A DNA stretch of 5,683 bases from Actinomycetes bacterium (GTDB taxonomy: Bacteria > Actinomycetota > Acidimicrobiia > Acidimicrobiales > RAAP-2), in assembly GCA_021801615.1 (NCBI GenBank), contig JAJYXS010000224.1, positions 1 to 5,683 on the forward strand, written 5' to 3'. The translations under genes and the position numbers were made by a program. The notes beneath the pieces are model-generated. The model was not told the DNA's origin. It worked only from the letters and a program-made list of their open reading frames with translations, and ran no database searches. This document shows, one piece after another, positions 1 through 5,514 of the stretch (positions within the stretch are counted from its first letter, which is position 1; each line of letters begins with the position of its first letter).

Positions 1-174
1 GTCGTCGAGAACGAGCAGCTCGACGCCGATCAACTTGCGCATCTCTTGGTCGTAGCTCGCGTCGAGACGCGCAGCCTTCAGCCGCTTGTGGAGCTTGTCT
101 GCGCGCTCGAAGTGCACGCCGATGCGTCGCCTGCACGCGATGTGCCCGAGTGCGCTCGCAAGGAACGCCTTTCC
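1..174 (-). pseudogene. istB: istB 3' part (IS21 helper ATPase), cut off by insertion
   Basis: This is the downstream half of an IS21 helper ATPase, the AAA+ partner that assists the IstA transposase in target capture. Reading the minus strand from 174, the codons give G-K-A-F-L-A-S-A-L-G-H-I, a typical IstB continuation after the P-loop. The end of the frame at position 1 reads E-L-L-V-L-D-D, the Walker B motif. The frame is open and leaves the window. It joins in frame to the 5' part that ends at 3347 (117 + 57 codons), so both are one gene split by the element between them. The P-loop lysine is followed by alanine instead of the usual Thr/Ser, suggesting decay or a one-base change (ACG to GCG). 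An ATG at 189-187 lies just upstream in frame but has no ribosome-binding site. Family assignment is firm. Confidence 0.9.
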
Positions 175-190
175 GACTCCGACAGCCATG
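160..190. other. Left attachment junction (attL) of the element
   Basis: istB coding (minus strand) runs up to 172-174, and element DNA begins at about 175. On the minus strand the element edge reads GTCGGAGTCGGA (183-172), which matches the istB P-loop sequence at the other junction, GTCGGGGTGGGA (3358-3347), at 10 of 12 positions. Both differences fall at third codon positions. Because of this similarity the boundary could also be a few bases further right, and the choice of 172-174 rests on the exact shared triplet and the reading frame. Confidence 0.65.
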
Positions 191-720
191 GCGAAAGACT
201 GCAACACCTTCGCGACCGGCTTCCCGGTGACGTCACCGTCACCGCGCCAGAGCACCCGTTGTGCGGTGAGCGACTGGCGGCTCTGAGCTTCACGACGAGA
301 GCAAAGGAGTTGATGCTCGTCGTCGTGCTCCCCGACGGCTCGCCCGGGATGGTCGCGCTCGACGCGACCGATGTGCTCGGGCCGAGAGATGACGTCGGTG
401 AGCCTGCGACGATGTTGAGTGTGACCGGTGTGCGAAGGCTGCGCTCGATGATCGCTGTGCACCAAGCCCGCGGCGTGCCGATGGGTCGCAAGCGCCGAGC
501 GCGTACCTGGAAGGTCGTGGCGCACCGGTTGAACGTCGACCCTTTCCAGGGTGCTGTGCGTGTCTACTCCTGGCACACGACCGAGACCGCCGCGACCAGG
601 GCATGTGCGAGGCTCAAAGCGACTGCAGCACGAGATCTCAGAGCGCGTGTGCGCATCTCGGTCGTGCACGATCCCGCCAACACGCTCGTCGTCCGGGCCG
701 CACCAGAGGACAACCGGTGA
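175..720 (+). CDS. ORF1, DUF5372-like small protein; start codon displaced by integration
   Basis: This is the first gene of the element operon. The translation contains T-A-P-E-H-P-L-C-G-E-R-L from about 241, then a strand-rich stretch around L-P-D-G-S-P-G-M-V-A-L-D-A-T-D-V (about 328-375), and then L-S-V-T-G-V-R-R-L-R. From memory this order matches the DUF5372 family, small proteins often found next to recombinases, whose function I do not know. The last 75 residues (from about 484) are basic and begin G-R-K-R-R-A-R. The conserved part starts near 235, so ATG 313 would cut it, and that ATG sits only 3 bases after AGGAG. In-frame starts further upstream (TTG 46, GTG 88, 112, 142) lie in istB DNA and lack ribosome-binding sites. 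In the excised circle the frame continues into GTG 3341 with a good site, giving 184 residues. The coordinates here cover only the part inside this end of the element. TGA is at 718-720. Confidence 0.6.
   Translation, partial: DSDSHGERLQHLRDRLPGDVTVTAPEHPLCGERLAALSFTTRAKELMLVVVLPDGSPGMVALDATDVLGPRDDVGEPATMLSVTGVRRLRSMIAVHQARGVPMGRKRRARTWKVVAHRLNVDPFQGAVRVYSWHTTETAATRACARLKATAARDLRARVRISVVHDPANTLVVRAAPEDNR
225..238. repeat. Perfect 14-bp palindrome
   Basis: CGGTGACGTCACCG is a perfect self-complementary sequence lying about 50 bp inside the left edge of the element and within the N-terminal codons of ORF1. Its position would suit a recombinase arm site or an operator for the operon. It could equally be a coincidence of the GC-rich V-T codons. 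No protein can be assigned to it. Confidence 0.45.
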
Positions 721-807
721 ACGGCGAGAATCCCGCACCTGCCCAAGACGCGCAAATAGGCTCGCCCCACCGGAATTCGCGCCAACGAACCAGGGAGGTG
801 AGCCTCT

Positions 808-981
808 TTGCAAAGGCTCATGATAGCCGCGCCCGCCCAGCTGCGGTGGGCATGGGACGACCGCGTCGTCCACGCTCGTTTCGACGAGCTCCCCGAAGAC
901 ACGCAGGCGGCGGTGCTTGCGCTCCTCACTCGTCTCATTGCACGAGGCGTGCTTTCAGGAGAGGAGGACACCGGTGGCTGA
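808..981 (+). CDS. ORF2, 57-residue protein upstream of recombinase
   Basis: This is a small acidic protein rich in Leu and Ala with no known fold that I can name. The chosen start is TTG 808, preceded by AGGGAGG (792-798) with 9 bases between. ATG 820 is the alternative and would give 53 residues. An in-frame TGA at 799 limits the 5' end. The sequence includes R-W-A-W-D-D, then F-D-E-L-P-E-D-T-Q-A-A-V-L-A-L-L-T-R-L-I-A-R, a probable amphipathic helix. The overlapping frames in this interval are Arg-rich and look like shadows, whereas this one looks like a protein. It overlaps the recombinase start by 8 bases, so the two are translationally coupled. Similar small helical proteins preceding serine recombinases are familiar to me from other elements, but I cannot confirm homology. 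It could be a directionality or accessory factor; that is inference. Confidence 0.7.
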   Translation: MQRLMIAAPAQLRWAWDDRVVHARFDELPEDTQAAVLALLTRLIARGVLSGEEDTGG

Positions 982-3190
982 GCTGACCAAGCTGACGCCG
1001 TCTCACCTGCGCCGCGAGGCCTGGGTCTACGTGAGGCAATCGACCATGACCCAGGTGCGCGAGCACACCGAGAGCCTGGCTCGCCAGTACGAGCTCGCCG
1101 AGCGGGCCAAGGCCCTCGGCTGGAAGCCCGATCAGCTGCGCATCGTCGACGAGGACCTCGGGCGCTCGGGCGCAGAAGCGAGCGCCCGCAAAGGCTTCCA
1201 GTCCCTCGTCGCCGCAGTCGGACTCGGCCAGATCGGGATCGTCTTGGGCATCGAGGTGTCACGCCTCGCGCGCAGAAACGCCGACTGGTATCACTTGCTC
1301 GATCTGTGCTCGCTCACCGATACCTTGATCGCGGACGCCGACGGCATCTATCACCCCTCGGACTACAACGACCGTCTCGTGCTCGGCCTCAAAGGGACGA
1401 TGTCCGAGGCCGAGCTGCACCTGCTTCGCTCAAGACTCGACGCAGGGCTTCGGCACAAGGCCGCACGGGGCGAGCTGCGCCAGGGCCTTCCCGTCGGGCT
1501 CGACTACGACCAAGACGATCGGGTCGTCAAAAGCGGCGACGAGGCGGTGGCCGAGGCGATCGCGGTCGTCTTCGCGCGCTTCGACGAGCTCGGCTCGGCA
1601 CGCCAGGTGCTCCTGTCGCTTCGCTCAGACGGTCTGCGTCTGCCGCGCCGCACCGCCGGCTCGCACCACATCCGCTGGGCTGATGCGACGTATCCGGCGA
1701 TCCACGACTTCTTGACCAACCCGGCCTACGCCGGCGCGTTCGTCTTCGGCCGCCGTCGGACTCAAAAGCACCTCGGTGAACACGGTGAGGTGGTCTCCCA
1801 GGTGCACGACCTGCCCATCGAAGAATGGGAGGTCTGCATCCCAGGTCACCATGCCGGTTACATCTCGTGGGAGACCTACCTCGCCAACCGCCAGCGGCTG
1901 CGGGCCAACTGGCGCGCACCCTCGGGTGAGGTCACTGGTGCGCTCAGAGAAGGTCGAGCCCTGCTGCAGGGACTGGTCCGTTGCGCACGCTGCGGGCGCA
2001 AGATGATGGTCGGATACTCGGGCCACTCGGGGAGCGTGCCGCGCTATGTGTGCGCGCAACGCATGCGCCTGTATGGCTCCGGGGGCGCCTGCCAGAGCAT
2101 CTCGGGCCGAGCGCTCGACGCAGCAGTTGTCGGCGAGGTCTTCACCATGCTCGAGCCGGCCTCGCTTGCTGCCACCACCACGGCGCTTGGCGAAGCAGAG
2201 GCGAACCACGCCCGGCGTCTTCGCGCGTTCGAGCTCGCGGTCGAGCGCGCCCGCTACGAAGCCGAACGCGCCCGGCGCCAGTTCGACGTCGTCGAGCCCG
2301 AGAACCGCCTCGTCGCGCGTGGGCTCGAGAACGAGTGGGAGCGTCGCCTCGTTGTGCTTCGTGAGGCCGAAGCCGACCTCGCCGTCCAGAGCGCCCGTCG
2401 TCCGGCGACCCTGACGGCAGATGAGCGTACCTGGCTGCAAAGAGCGGGAGCTGACCTGAGGGCGGTCTTCGACGCCGAGACGACGACCGTGCGCGAGCGC
2501 AAGCAGTTGCTGCGCGCCATGGTCAGCGAGGTAGTCGTGCACGTCGAGGCCGAAAGCGGCCTGGGAGACTGCAAGATCATCTGGGAAGGCGGGGCGGTGA
2601 CGGCGCTCGTCGTGCGGTTCCGCCGACGTGGGCGCGACTCGGCGCTTCGCACCGAAGCCGAGACGATCGAGGTGATCCGCCGCCTCGCAGAGCACTACGA
2701 CGACGCGACGATCGCCCGACTGCTCGCTCGGCAGGGAAAGACGACGGCCACCGGACTCGGCTTCACCAAAGAGCGCGTGGCCTCTCTGCGACAGAGCTAC
2801 GGGGTCACCGCACGTTCATCGAGCGTCGCTGCCGATACGTCGGCTGGGACCACGGTGAGCCTGGCAGAAGCAGAGGCCCTCCTCGGCACGTCGAGGGCGA
2901 CGCTGTATCGCTGGCTTCAGACGGGCTTCATCGCCGGCGAGCAAGCCACCCCCGGTGCGCCGTGGCGGATCAGGATCGATCAGGCGCTGCGCGACAAGAT
3001 CTCGTCCCAGGTCCCGGCGGGGTGGGTAGGGCTCGCCGAGGCGGCCGACGTCCTCGGGGTCTCTCGCCAGACGGTGCTCGATCGCATCCGGCGCGCTGAA
3101 CTGAACGCAGTGCACGTGAACCGGGGCCGTCGACGCGGTCTCGCCATCGAACTGCCCGAGGCGCAGCCCGATCTGTTCAGGCCATGCTGA
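974..3190 (+). CDS. Large serine recombinase, 738 residues
   Basis: This enzyme cuts and rejoins DNA at attachment sites using a serine nucleophile, moving the element. The chosen start is GTG 974, with GGAGG at 963-967 six bases upstream; a longer frame from 917 lacks such a site. The catalytic domain spans about residues 17-150 with V-Y-V-R-Q-S-T (nucleophile Ser23, Arg21), D-E-D-L-G-R-S-G (59-66), E-V-S-R-L-A-R (94-100) and the long helix region G-T-M-S-E-A-E-L-H-L-L. The recombinase DNA-binding domain follows (about 160-320). Next come a zinc ribbon (C337, C340, C360, C373) and an Arg/Glu-rich coiled coil (about 409-480). The C-terminus adds three helix-turn-helix-like units: about 564-611, 628-652 (L-G-T-S-R-A-T-L-Y-R-W-L) and 683-715 (L-G-V-S-R-Q-T-V-L-D-R-I). 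All expected catalytic residues are present and there is no frameshift, so it is likely active. Confidence 0.96.
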   Translation: MAELTKLTPSHLRREAWVYVRQSTMTQVREHTESLARQYELAERAKALGWKPDQLRIVDEDLGRSGAEASARKGFQSLVAAVGLGQIGIVLGIEVSRLARRNADWYHLLDLCSLTDTLIADADGIYHPSDYNDRLVLGLKGTMSEAELHLLRSRLDAGLRHKAARGELRQGLPVGLDYDQDDRVVKSGDEAVAEAIAVVFARFDELGSARQVLLSLRSDGLRLPRRTAGSHHIRWADATYPAIHDFLTNPAYAGAFVFGRRRTQKHLGEHGEVVSQVHDLPIEEWEVCIPGHHAGYISWETYLANRQRLRANWRAPSGEVTGALREGRALLQGLVRCARCGRKMMVGYSGHSGSVPRYVCAQRMRLYGSGGACQSISGRALDAAVVGEVFTMLEPASLAATTTALGEAEANHARRLRAFELAVERARYEAERARRQFDVVEPENRLVARGLENEWERRLVVLREAEADLAVQSARRPATLTADERTWLQRAGADLRAVFDAETTTVRERKQLLRAMVSEVVVHVEAESGLGDCKIIWEGGAVTALVVRFRRRGRDSALRTEAETIEVIRRLAEHYDDATIARLLARQGKTTATGLGFTKERVASLRQSYGVTARSSSVAADTSAGTTVSLAEAEALLGTSRATLYRWLQTGFIAGEQATPGAPWRIRIDQALRDKISSQVPAGWVGLAEAADVLGVSRQTVLDRIRRAELNAVHVNRGRRRGLAIELPEAQPDLFRPC

Positions 3191-3258
3191 GATCCCCCAT
3201 CTGCCCGGACTGTCGCACAGGGTCAAGCGAGGAAAGACGGTGCGGTGCAGATGGGATC
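3191..3258. repeat. Inverted repeat just after recombinase stop
   Basis: GATCCCCCATCTGC (3191-3204) pairs with GCAGATGGGATC (3247-3258), giving 12 base pairs with a two-C bulge. A small inner hairpin, CTGT-cgc-ACAG, lies at 3210-3220. It begins directly after the recombinase TGA. It may act as a transcription end structure, though the 42-base gap is long and there is no T run. It may instead be a recombinase-binding arm near the right end of the element. Confidence 0.45.
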
Positions 3259-3294
3259 CTGCCGAACAAGATATGAGCAATGACAAGGGGATTT

Positions 3295-3310
3295 GGTCCT
3301 TGACTGGACC
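3295..3310. promoter_or_regulatory. Palindrome enclosing a -35-like TTGACT
   Basis: GGTCC and GGACC flank TTGACT (3300-3305), forming a 5-bp inverted repeat around a good -35 hexamer facing right. TAACGA (3318-3323) is the only -10-like sequence nearby. Its 12-base spacer is too short for a normal sigma-70-type promoter. The placement, 40-55 bp before the outward GTG at 3341, fits a promoter or operator that reads across the element's right end. The promoter reading is weak; the palindrome itself is certain. Confidence 0.35.
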
Positions 3311-3326
3311 GAGTGAGTAACGAGAA

Positions 3327-3343
3327 GAGAGGATCGCGCAGTG
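3327..3343 (+). promoter_or_regulatory. Outward ribosome-binding site and GTG start at right end of element
   Basis: GAGAGGA (3327-3333) is followed after seven bases by GTG (3341-3343), then TTA and TCC. In the integrated state this start runs into antisense istB DNA, a meaningless 127-codon frame ending at 3724. When the right end (to 3349) is joined to the left end (from 175), as in an excised circle, the same frame continues as GAC-TCC-GAC into ORF1. This is the only place in the element with a well-spaced site for ORF1. The circle itself is inferred. Confidence 0.6.
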
Positions 3344-3365
3344 TTATCCCACCCCGACCGGCCCC
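3335..3365. other. Right attachment junction (attR) of the element
   Basis: Element DNA ends at about 3349, and istB coding on the minus strand resumes at 3350 with codons for the P-loop, G-P-V-G-V-G (3364-3347). The first element codon read by istB is TAA (3346-3344), which ends the truncated protein. The triplet 3347-3349 is shared with 172-174 at the left junction. Confidence 0.75.
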
Positions 3366-3697
3366 AACACGAGCACGTCTTGCGCGGCGTCGACGAAGCG
3401 GAGCGTGACGAGCTCTGCCCAGATCGCGGCGTCGTAGGTGACCGCTGCAGTGGCATCCCAGTTCTCGAGCACCATGGTCGGATCGAGGTGCGCCGCCCGG
3501 GCGCGCACCGCAGCAGAGCTCGTGTCCCGGCGCTGGGCCTCGTCGGAGAGCAGCTGCTCCAAGAAGTCGAGGTGGCTGAGCTCGTGGTTGCGGGCGAGCA
3601 CGAGCCGCTCGGGGAGGGTGTCGAGCAGCTGGCCGAGCCGGAGCCGGCGCATGAGCGCTCGCAGCTCCGGCGAGATCGACGGCGTAGGCCCGCTCAC
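3344..3697 (-). pseudogene. istB: istB 5' part (IS21 helper ATPase), stops inside the P-loop
   Basis: This is the N-terminal half of the IS21 helper ATPase. It starts at GTG 3697, whose last two bases overlap the istA stop (GTGA), with GGAGGG six bases upstream (3704-3709). This is the normal IS21 arrangement for coupled translation. The 117 residues include L-G-Q-L-L-D-T-L-P-E-R-L and H-L-D-F-L-E-Q-L-L, the N-terminal IstA-interaction region of the family. They end at L-V-L-G-P-V-G-V-G, which is the Walker A motif without its Lys-Thr. A TAA supplied by the inserted element follows. Without the lysine and the rest of the AAA+ core it cannot bind ATP. The remainder is at 1-174. Confidence 0.92.
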
Positions 3698-5243
3698 TTG
3701 GCGCCCTCCTTCTTCACGGCGTAGCTCTTCGGGTCGCGGGCGAAGCGACCCTGCACGACGTTGGGCGCAACAGGGCGGTCGGGATGGTCCTCTTGCTCCT
3801 TGGCGCGTTCGAGCATGCGCGAGACGAGGTTCACGTCGACCGCTTCTGCGTCGAGCGCGCGCTGGCACGCCTGGTTGACTCGCGGCTCTCCCCACTTCTT
3901 CACGAGCCCCAACAGCCGGTACACCTGGCGCATGCGGGTCCAGGGCAACGGCGTGTCCAAGATCGCCTTCGCATACGCGCCGACGGCCGCCCCAGCCGCT
4001 TCGGCCGTGACCACCAGGTGATCGACGTCTCGCATGGCGTAGATCTCCTTGCCCTGCGGCAGGTCTTTCGGGTCGGTCGAGCGGCCGCCGGCAGGCTGTC
4101 GTGGGTGCACCTTCACGAGTTCGCCTGCGAGGAAGAACTTGACGGTCTTTGCGTCGGCCCTCGCCTTCAAGCGGCGGCCGACGAGGTGGTGCGGGATCGA
4201 GTAGATCGCCCGAGCCACCTCACAGTGGAAGTCCCGGTGGGGCCATGCCATGTGAGCACATCCAGCTCCTCTGGTCGGAAGAGGAGCAGCGGCAGCTCTT
4301 CGGTCCTGAACACCTCGATGGGACGAAGGCACGTCGTGCCGTGGACGCGCATGCCTGCGGTCTTCGTGCACCAGGTCTCTGCGCGGCAGCGCACGTCGGT
4401 GAGGTCCCTGAAGACCTCGCCTGCAAAGAAGTTGTTGCGCACGTATTGAATCGTCCGCTCCACCTTGGGCTTGTCGGTCGGGGTTCGGATGCGGGCCACG
4501 TCGATGACGAAGCGCCGGGACTGCGCGTACTCCATGAAGGTCGCGTTGATGCGCGGCTCGAGGTTGTCTGCCTTGTCGACGATGGCGGACATCTGGTCGG
4601 GGATGACGACCGGGAAGACGCCGCCGAAGTAGCTCCACGCGGCCTCGCACCCCCGGATCACCTCCTCGGTCGTCTCGAAGAACGTGGGCCAGACGAACTG
4701 GTGGCGGCTGTAGCAGCAGGTGAAGACGAGCGCCTTGCAGACGCGGTTGCGACCGGCGTCGTTGATGAGCCCGAGACGCCCGAAGTCGATCTGGCACTCT
4801 TGACCGGGCGGTGGGTCGACGACGCGCACGGTGGTGCGCCGCCGGCTCGCCCCGCAGCGTTCGACGCAGAACCGTGCGAGCGTGCGATGCGGGACGTCTA
4901 CGCCCTTGCGGGTGAGCAGCACGCCGATCTTCACCACGGTGAGGCCCTGGCCCACCCAGGTGCAGATCTGGTCTTCTTCGGCCATGAGCGTGCGCCAGCT
5001 CTCCCCGTGGCCGTCAAGGCGCTTGGGCCGGACCTTCTCGCAGATCTGGCCGACCACTGCGTCGGTCAGCTGTCGCTCGTCACCGCCGCGCTCGACGCCG
5101 AGCTCGATGGCGGCAGCGATGTAGTTGCGTGCGGTCATGCGCGCCACCCCCGCCGCTCGAGCTGCGGTGCGCTCGCCGTCGCCGGCCATCCACCGCCGCA
5201 AAAGCTCTCGTATCTGGACCACCGATACCTCCCTGAACGCCAT
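3694..5243 (-). pseudogene. istA: istA, IS21 transposase with a frameshift
   Basis: This is a DDE-type transposase that cuts and joins the IS ends. The start is ATG 5243 with GGAGG seven bases upstream (5251-5255). Residues 8-45 form a helix-turn-helix (T-A-A-R-A-A-G-V-A-R-M-T-A-R-N-Y). The catalytic triad is visible: D153 in Q-I-D-F-G, D216 in V-I-P-D-Q and E262 in K-P-K-V-E. The frame holds through D-V-L-T-W (W codon at 4250-4248). The family's C-terminal part then continues in another frame: H-R-D-F-H-C-E-V-A-R-A-I-Y-S-I-P, and later P-G-G-R-S-T-D-P, to TGA at 3694-3696. The shift lies in about 4236-4251 and equals loss of one base (mod 3); by comparison with the usual spacing, perhaps seven bases are missing. 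Unshifted reading stops at 4167, losing the C-terminal domain. A sequencing error is possible. Full length would be about 516 residues, normal for IstA. Confidence 0.88.
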
Positions 5244-5316
5244 GAGGCCCCCTCCGCTCGCGCCTTGAAGGGCCCAGCCGAACCGCTGTCCGGCCGGCGC
5301 GGGGGGATGCTCAGGG

Positions 5317-5394
5317 TGGTCCAACGACTGGCAAGGAGGGTGGTCTAATGCCGCTGGCAAAACCAGCGCTCAACTGGTCTAATGCCGCTGGCAA
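5317..5394. repeat. Three direct terminal repeats of the IS21 element
   Basis: TGGTCTAATGCCGCTGGCAA occurs identically at 5341-5360 and 5375-5394. A diverged copy, TGGTCCAACGACTGGCAA, lies at 5317-5334. IS21-family ends carry several such repeats, which IstA binds. Start-to-start distances are 24 and 34 bp. CGCTGG (5352-5357) and CCAGCG (5363-5368) also form a short hairpin between the two identical copies. The 74 bp between these repeats and the istA start show no clear promoter. Confidence 0.85.
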
Positions 5395-5514
5395 GCGACA
5401 CGTGCGCTGCTGACCTGATCCGGTAGCGCTCCTCCACGGGCATCCACCACTGGCGGTGGCGGCCCCTCCAGCCTCGGAAGCGTCACGCAACCGAGCACCG
5501 GAGGAACCACCGCC
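5395..5514. other. IS21 tip and leader of the right-edge transposase fragment
   Basis: This is a non-coding stretch. The first part (to about 5413) should contain the outer end of the IS21 element. The rest is the 5' leader of the ORF starting at 5515. TGGCGGTGG (5451-5459) pairs perfectly with CCACCGCCA (5507-5515), which would place the start codon at the foot of a hairpin. CCACC (5444-5448) competes for GGTGG (5455-5459). No convincing promoter is visible. Confidence 0.4.

Larger units (their letters stand above)
172..3349 (+). mobile_element. Serine-recombinase element inserted in istB
   Basis: An approximately 3.17-kb element carries three genes in one direction: ORF1, ORF2 and a large serine recombinase. 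The edges are defined by where istB coding stops and resumes. The minus-strand triplet GGA (172-174 on the left, 3347-3349 on the right) is the longest sequence shared exactly at the aligned edges. Removing one copy and the DNA between rejoins istB in frame. A 2-3 bp shared core without a long target duplication or long terminal inverted repeats is what serine recombinases leave. I see no cargo gene, so this resembles a minimal IS-like serine-recombinase element. The exact crossover dinucleotide (TC or CC) cannot be decided from the window. Confidence 0.85.
1..5413 (-). mobile_element. IS21-family insertion sequence, interrupted and incomplete in the window
   Basis: The outer element consists of istA and istB on the minus strand preceded by terminal repeats at 5317-5394. 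The istA end of the IS lies near 5395-5415. I cannot place its TG/CA tip exactly, because no clean terminal dinucleotide or target duplication is visible. The istB end lies left of position 1. The IS is broken by the serine-recombinase element at 172-3349 and has a frameshift in istA, so it is unlikely to move by itself. IS21 elements transpose by cut-and-paste or circles with IstA as the DDE enzyme and IstB as the helper. Confidence 0.8.

Noticed and set aside
187..189. ATG in frame with the istB 3' part, possibly giving an N-truncated ATPase
   Set aside because: No ribosome-binding site upstream, and the minus-strand frame simply continues open into the element. Treated as chance.
313..720. 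ATG 313 as true start of ORF1
   Set aside because: It would remove the conserved H-P-L-C-G segment, and the AGGAG is only 3 bases away. Kept only as an alternative.
603..986. Plus-strand frame with a GTGA overlap to the ORF1 stop (GTG 717)
   Set aside because: The product is Arg/Pro/His-rich and shadow-like, whereas the overlapping frame (808-981) has better protein character, its own ribosome-binding site and coupling to the recombinase.
1625..2695. Minus-strand 356-codon open frame
   Set aside because: It is the antisense shadow of the recombinase; no start signal or recognisable domain.
3191..3258. Rho-independent terminator after the recombinase
   Set aside because: Arms are 42 bases apart and no T run follows the second arm.
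3300..3323. Complete sigma-70-like promoter from TTGACT and TAACGA
   Set aside because: A 12-base spacer is too short, so only the palindrome and -35-like hexamer are reported.
4149..5348. Plus-strand 399-codon open frame
   Set aside because: It lies wholly antisense to istA, whose helix-turn-helix, DDE residues and start signals are clear. Long antisense frames are expected at this GC content.
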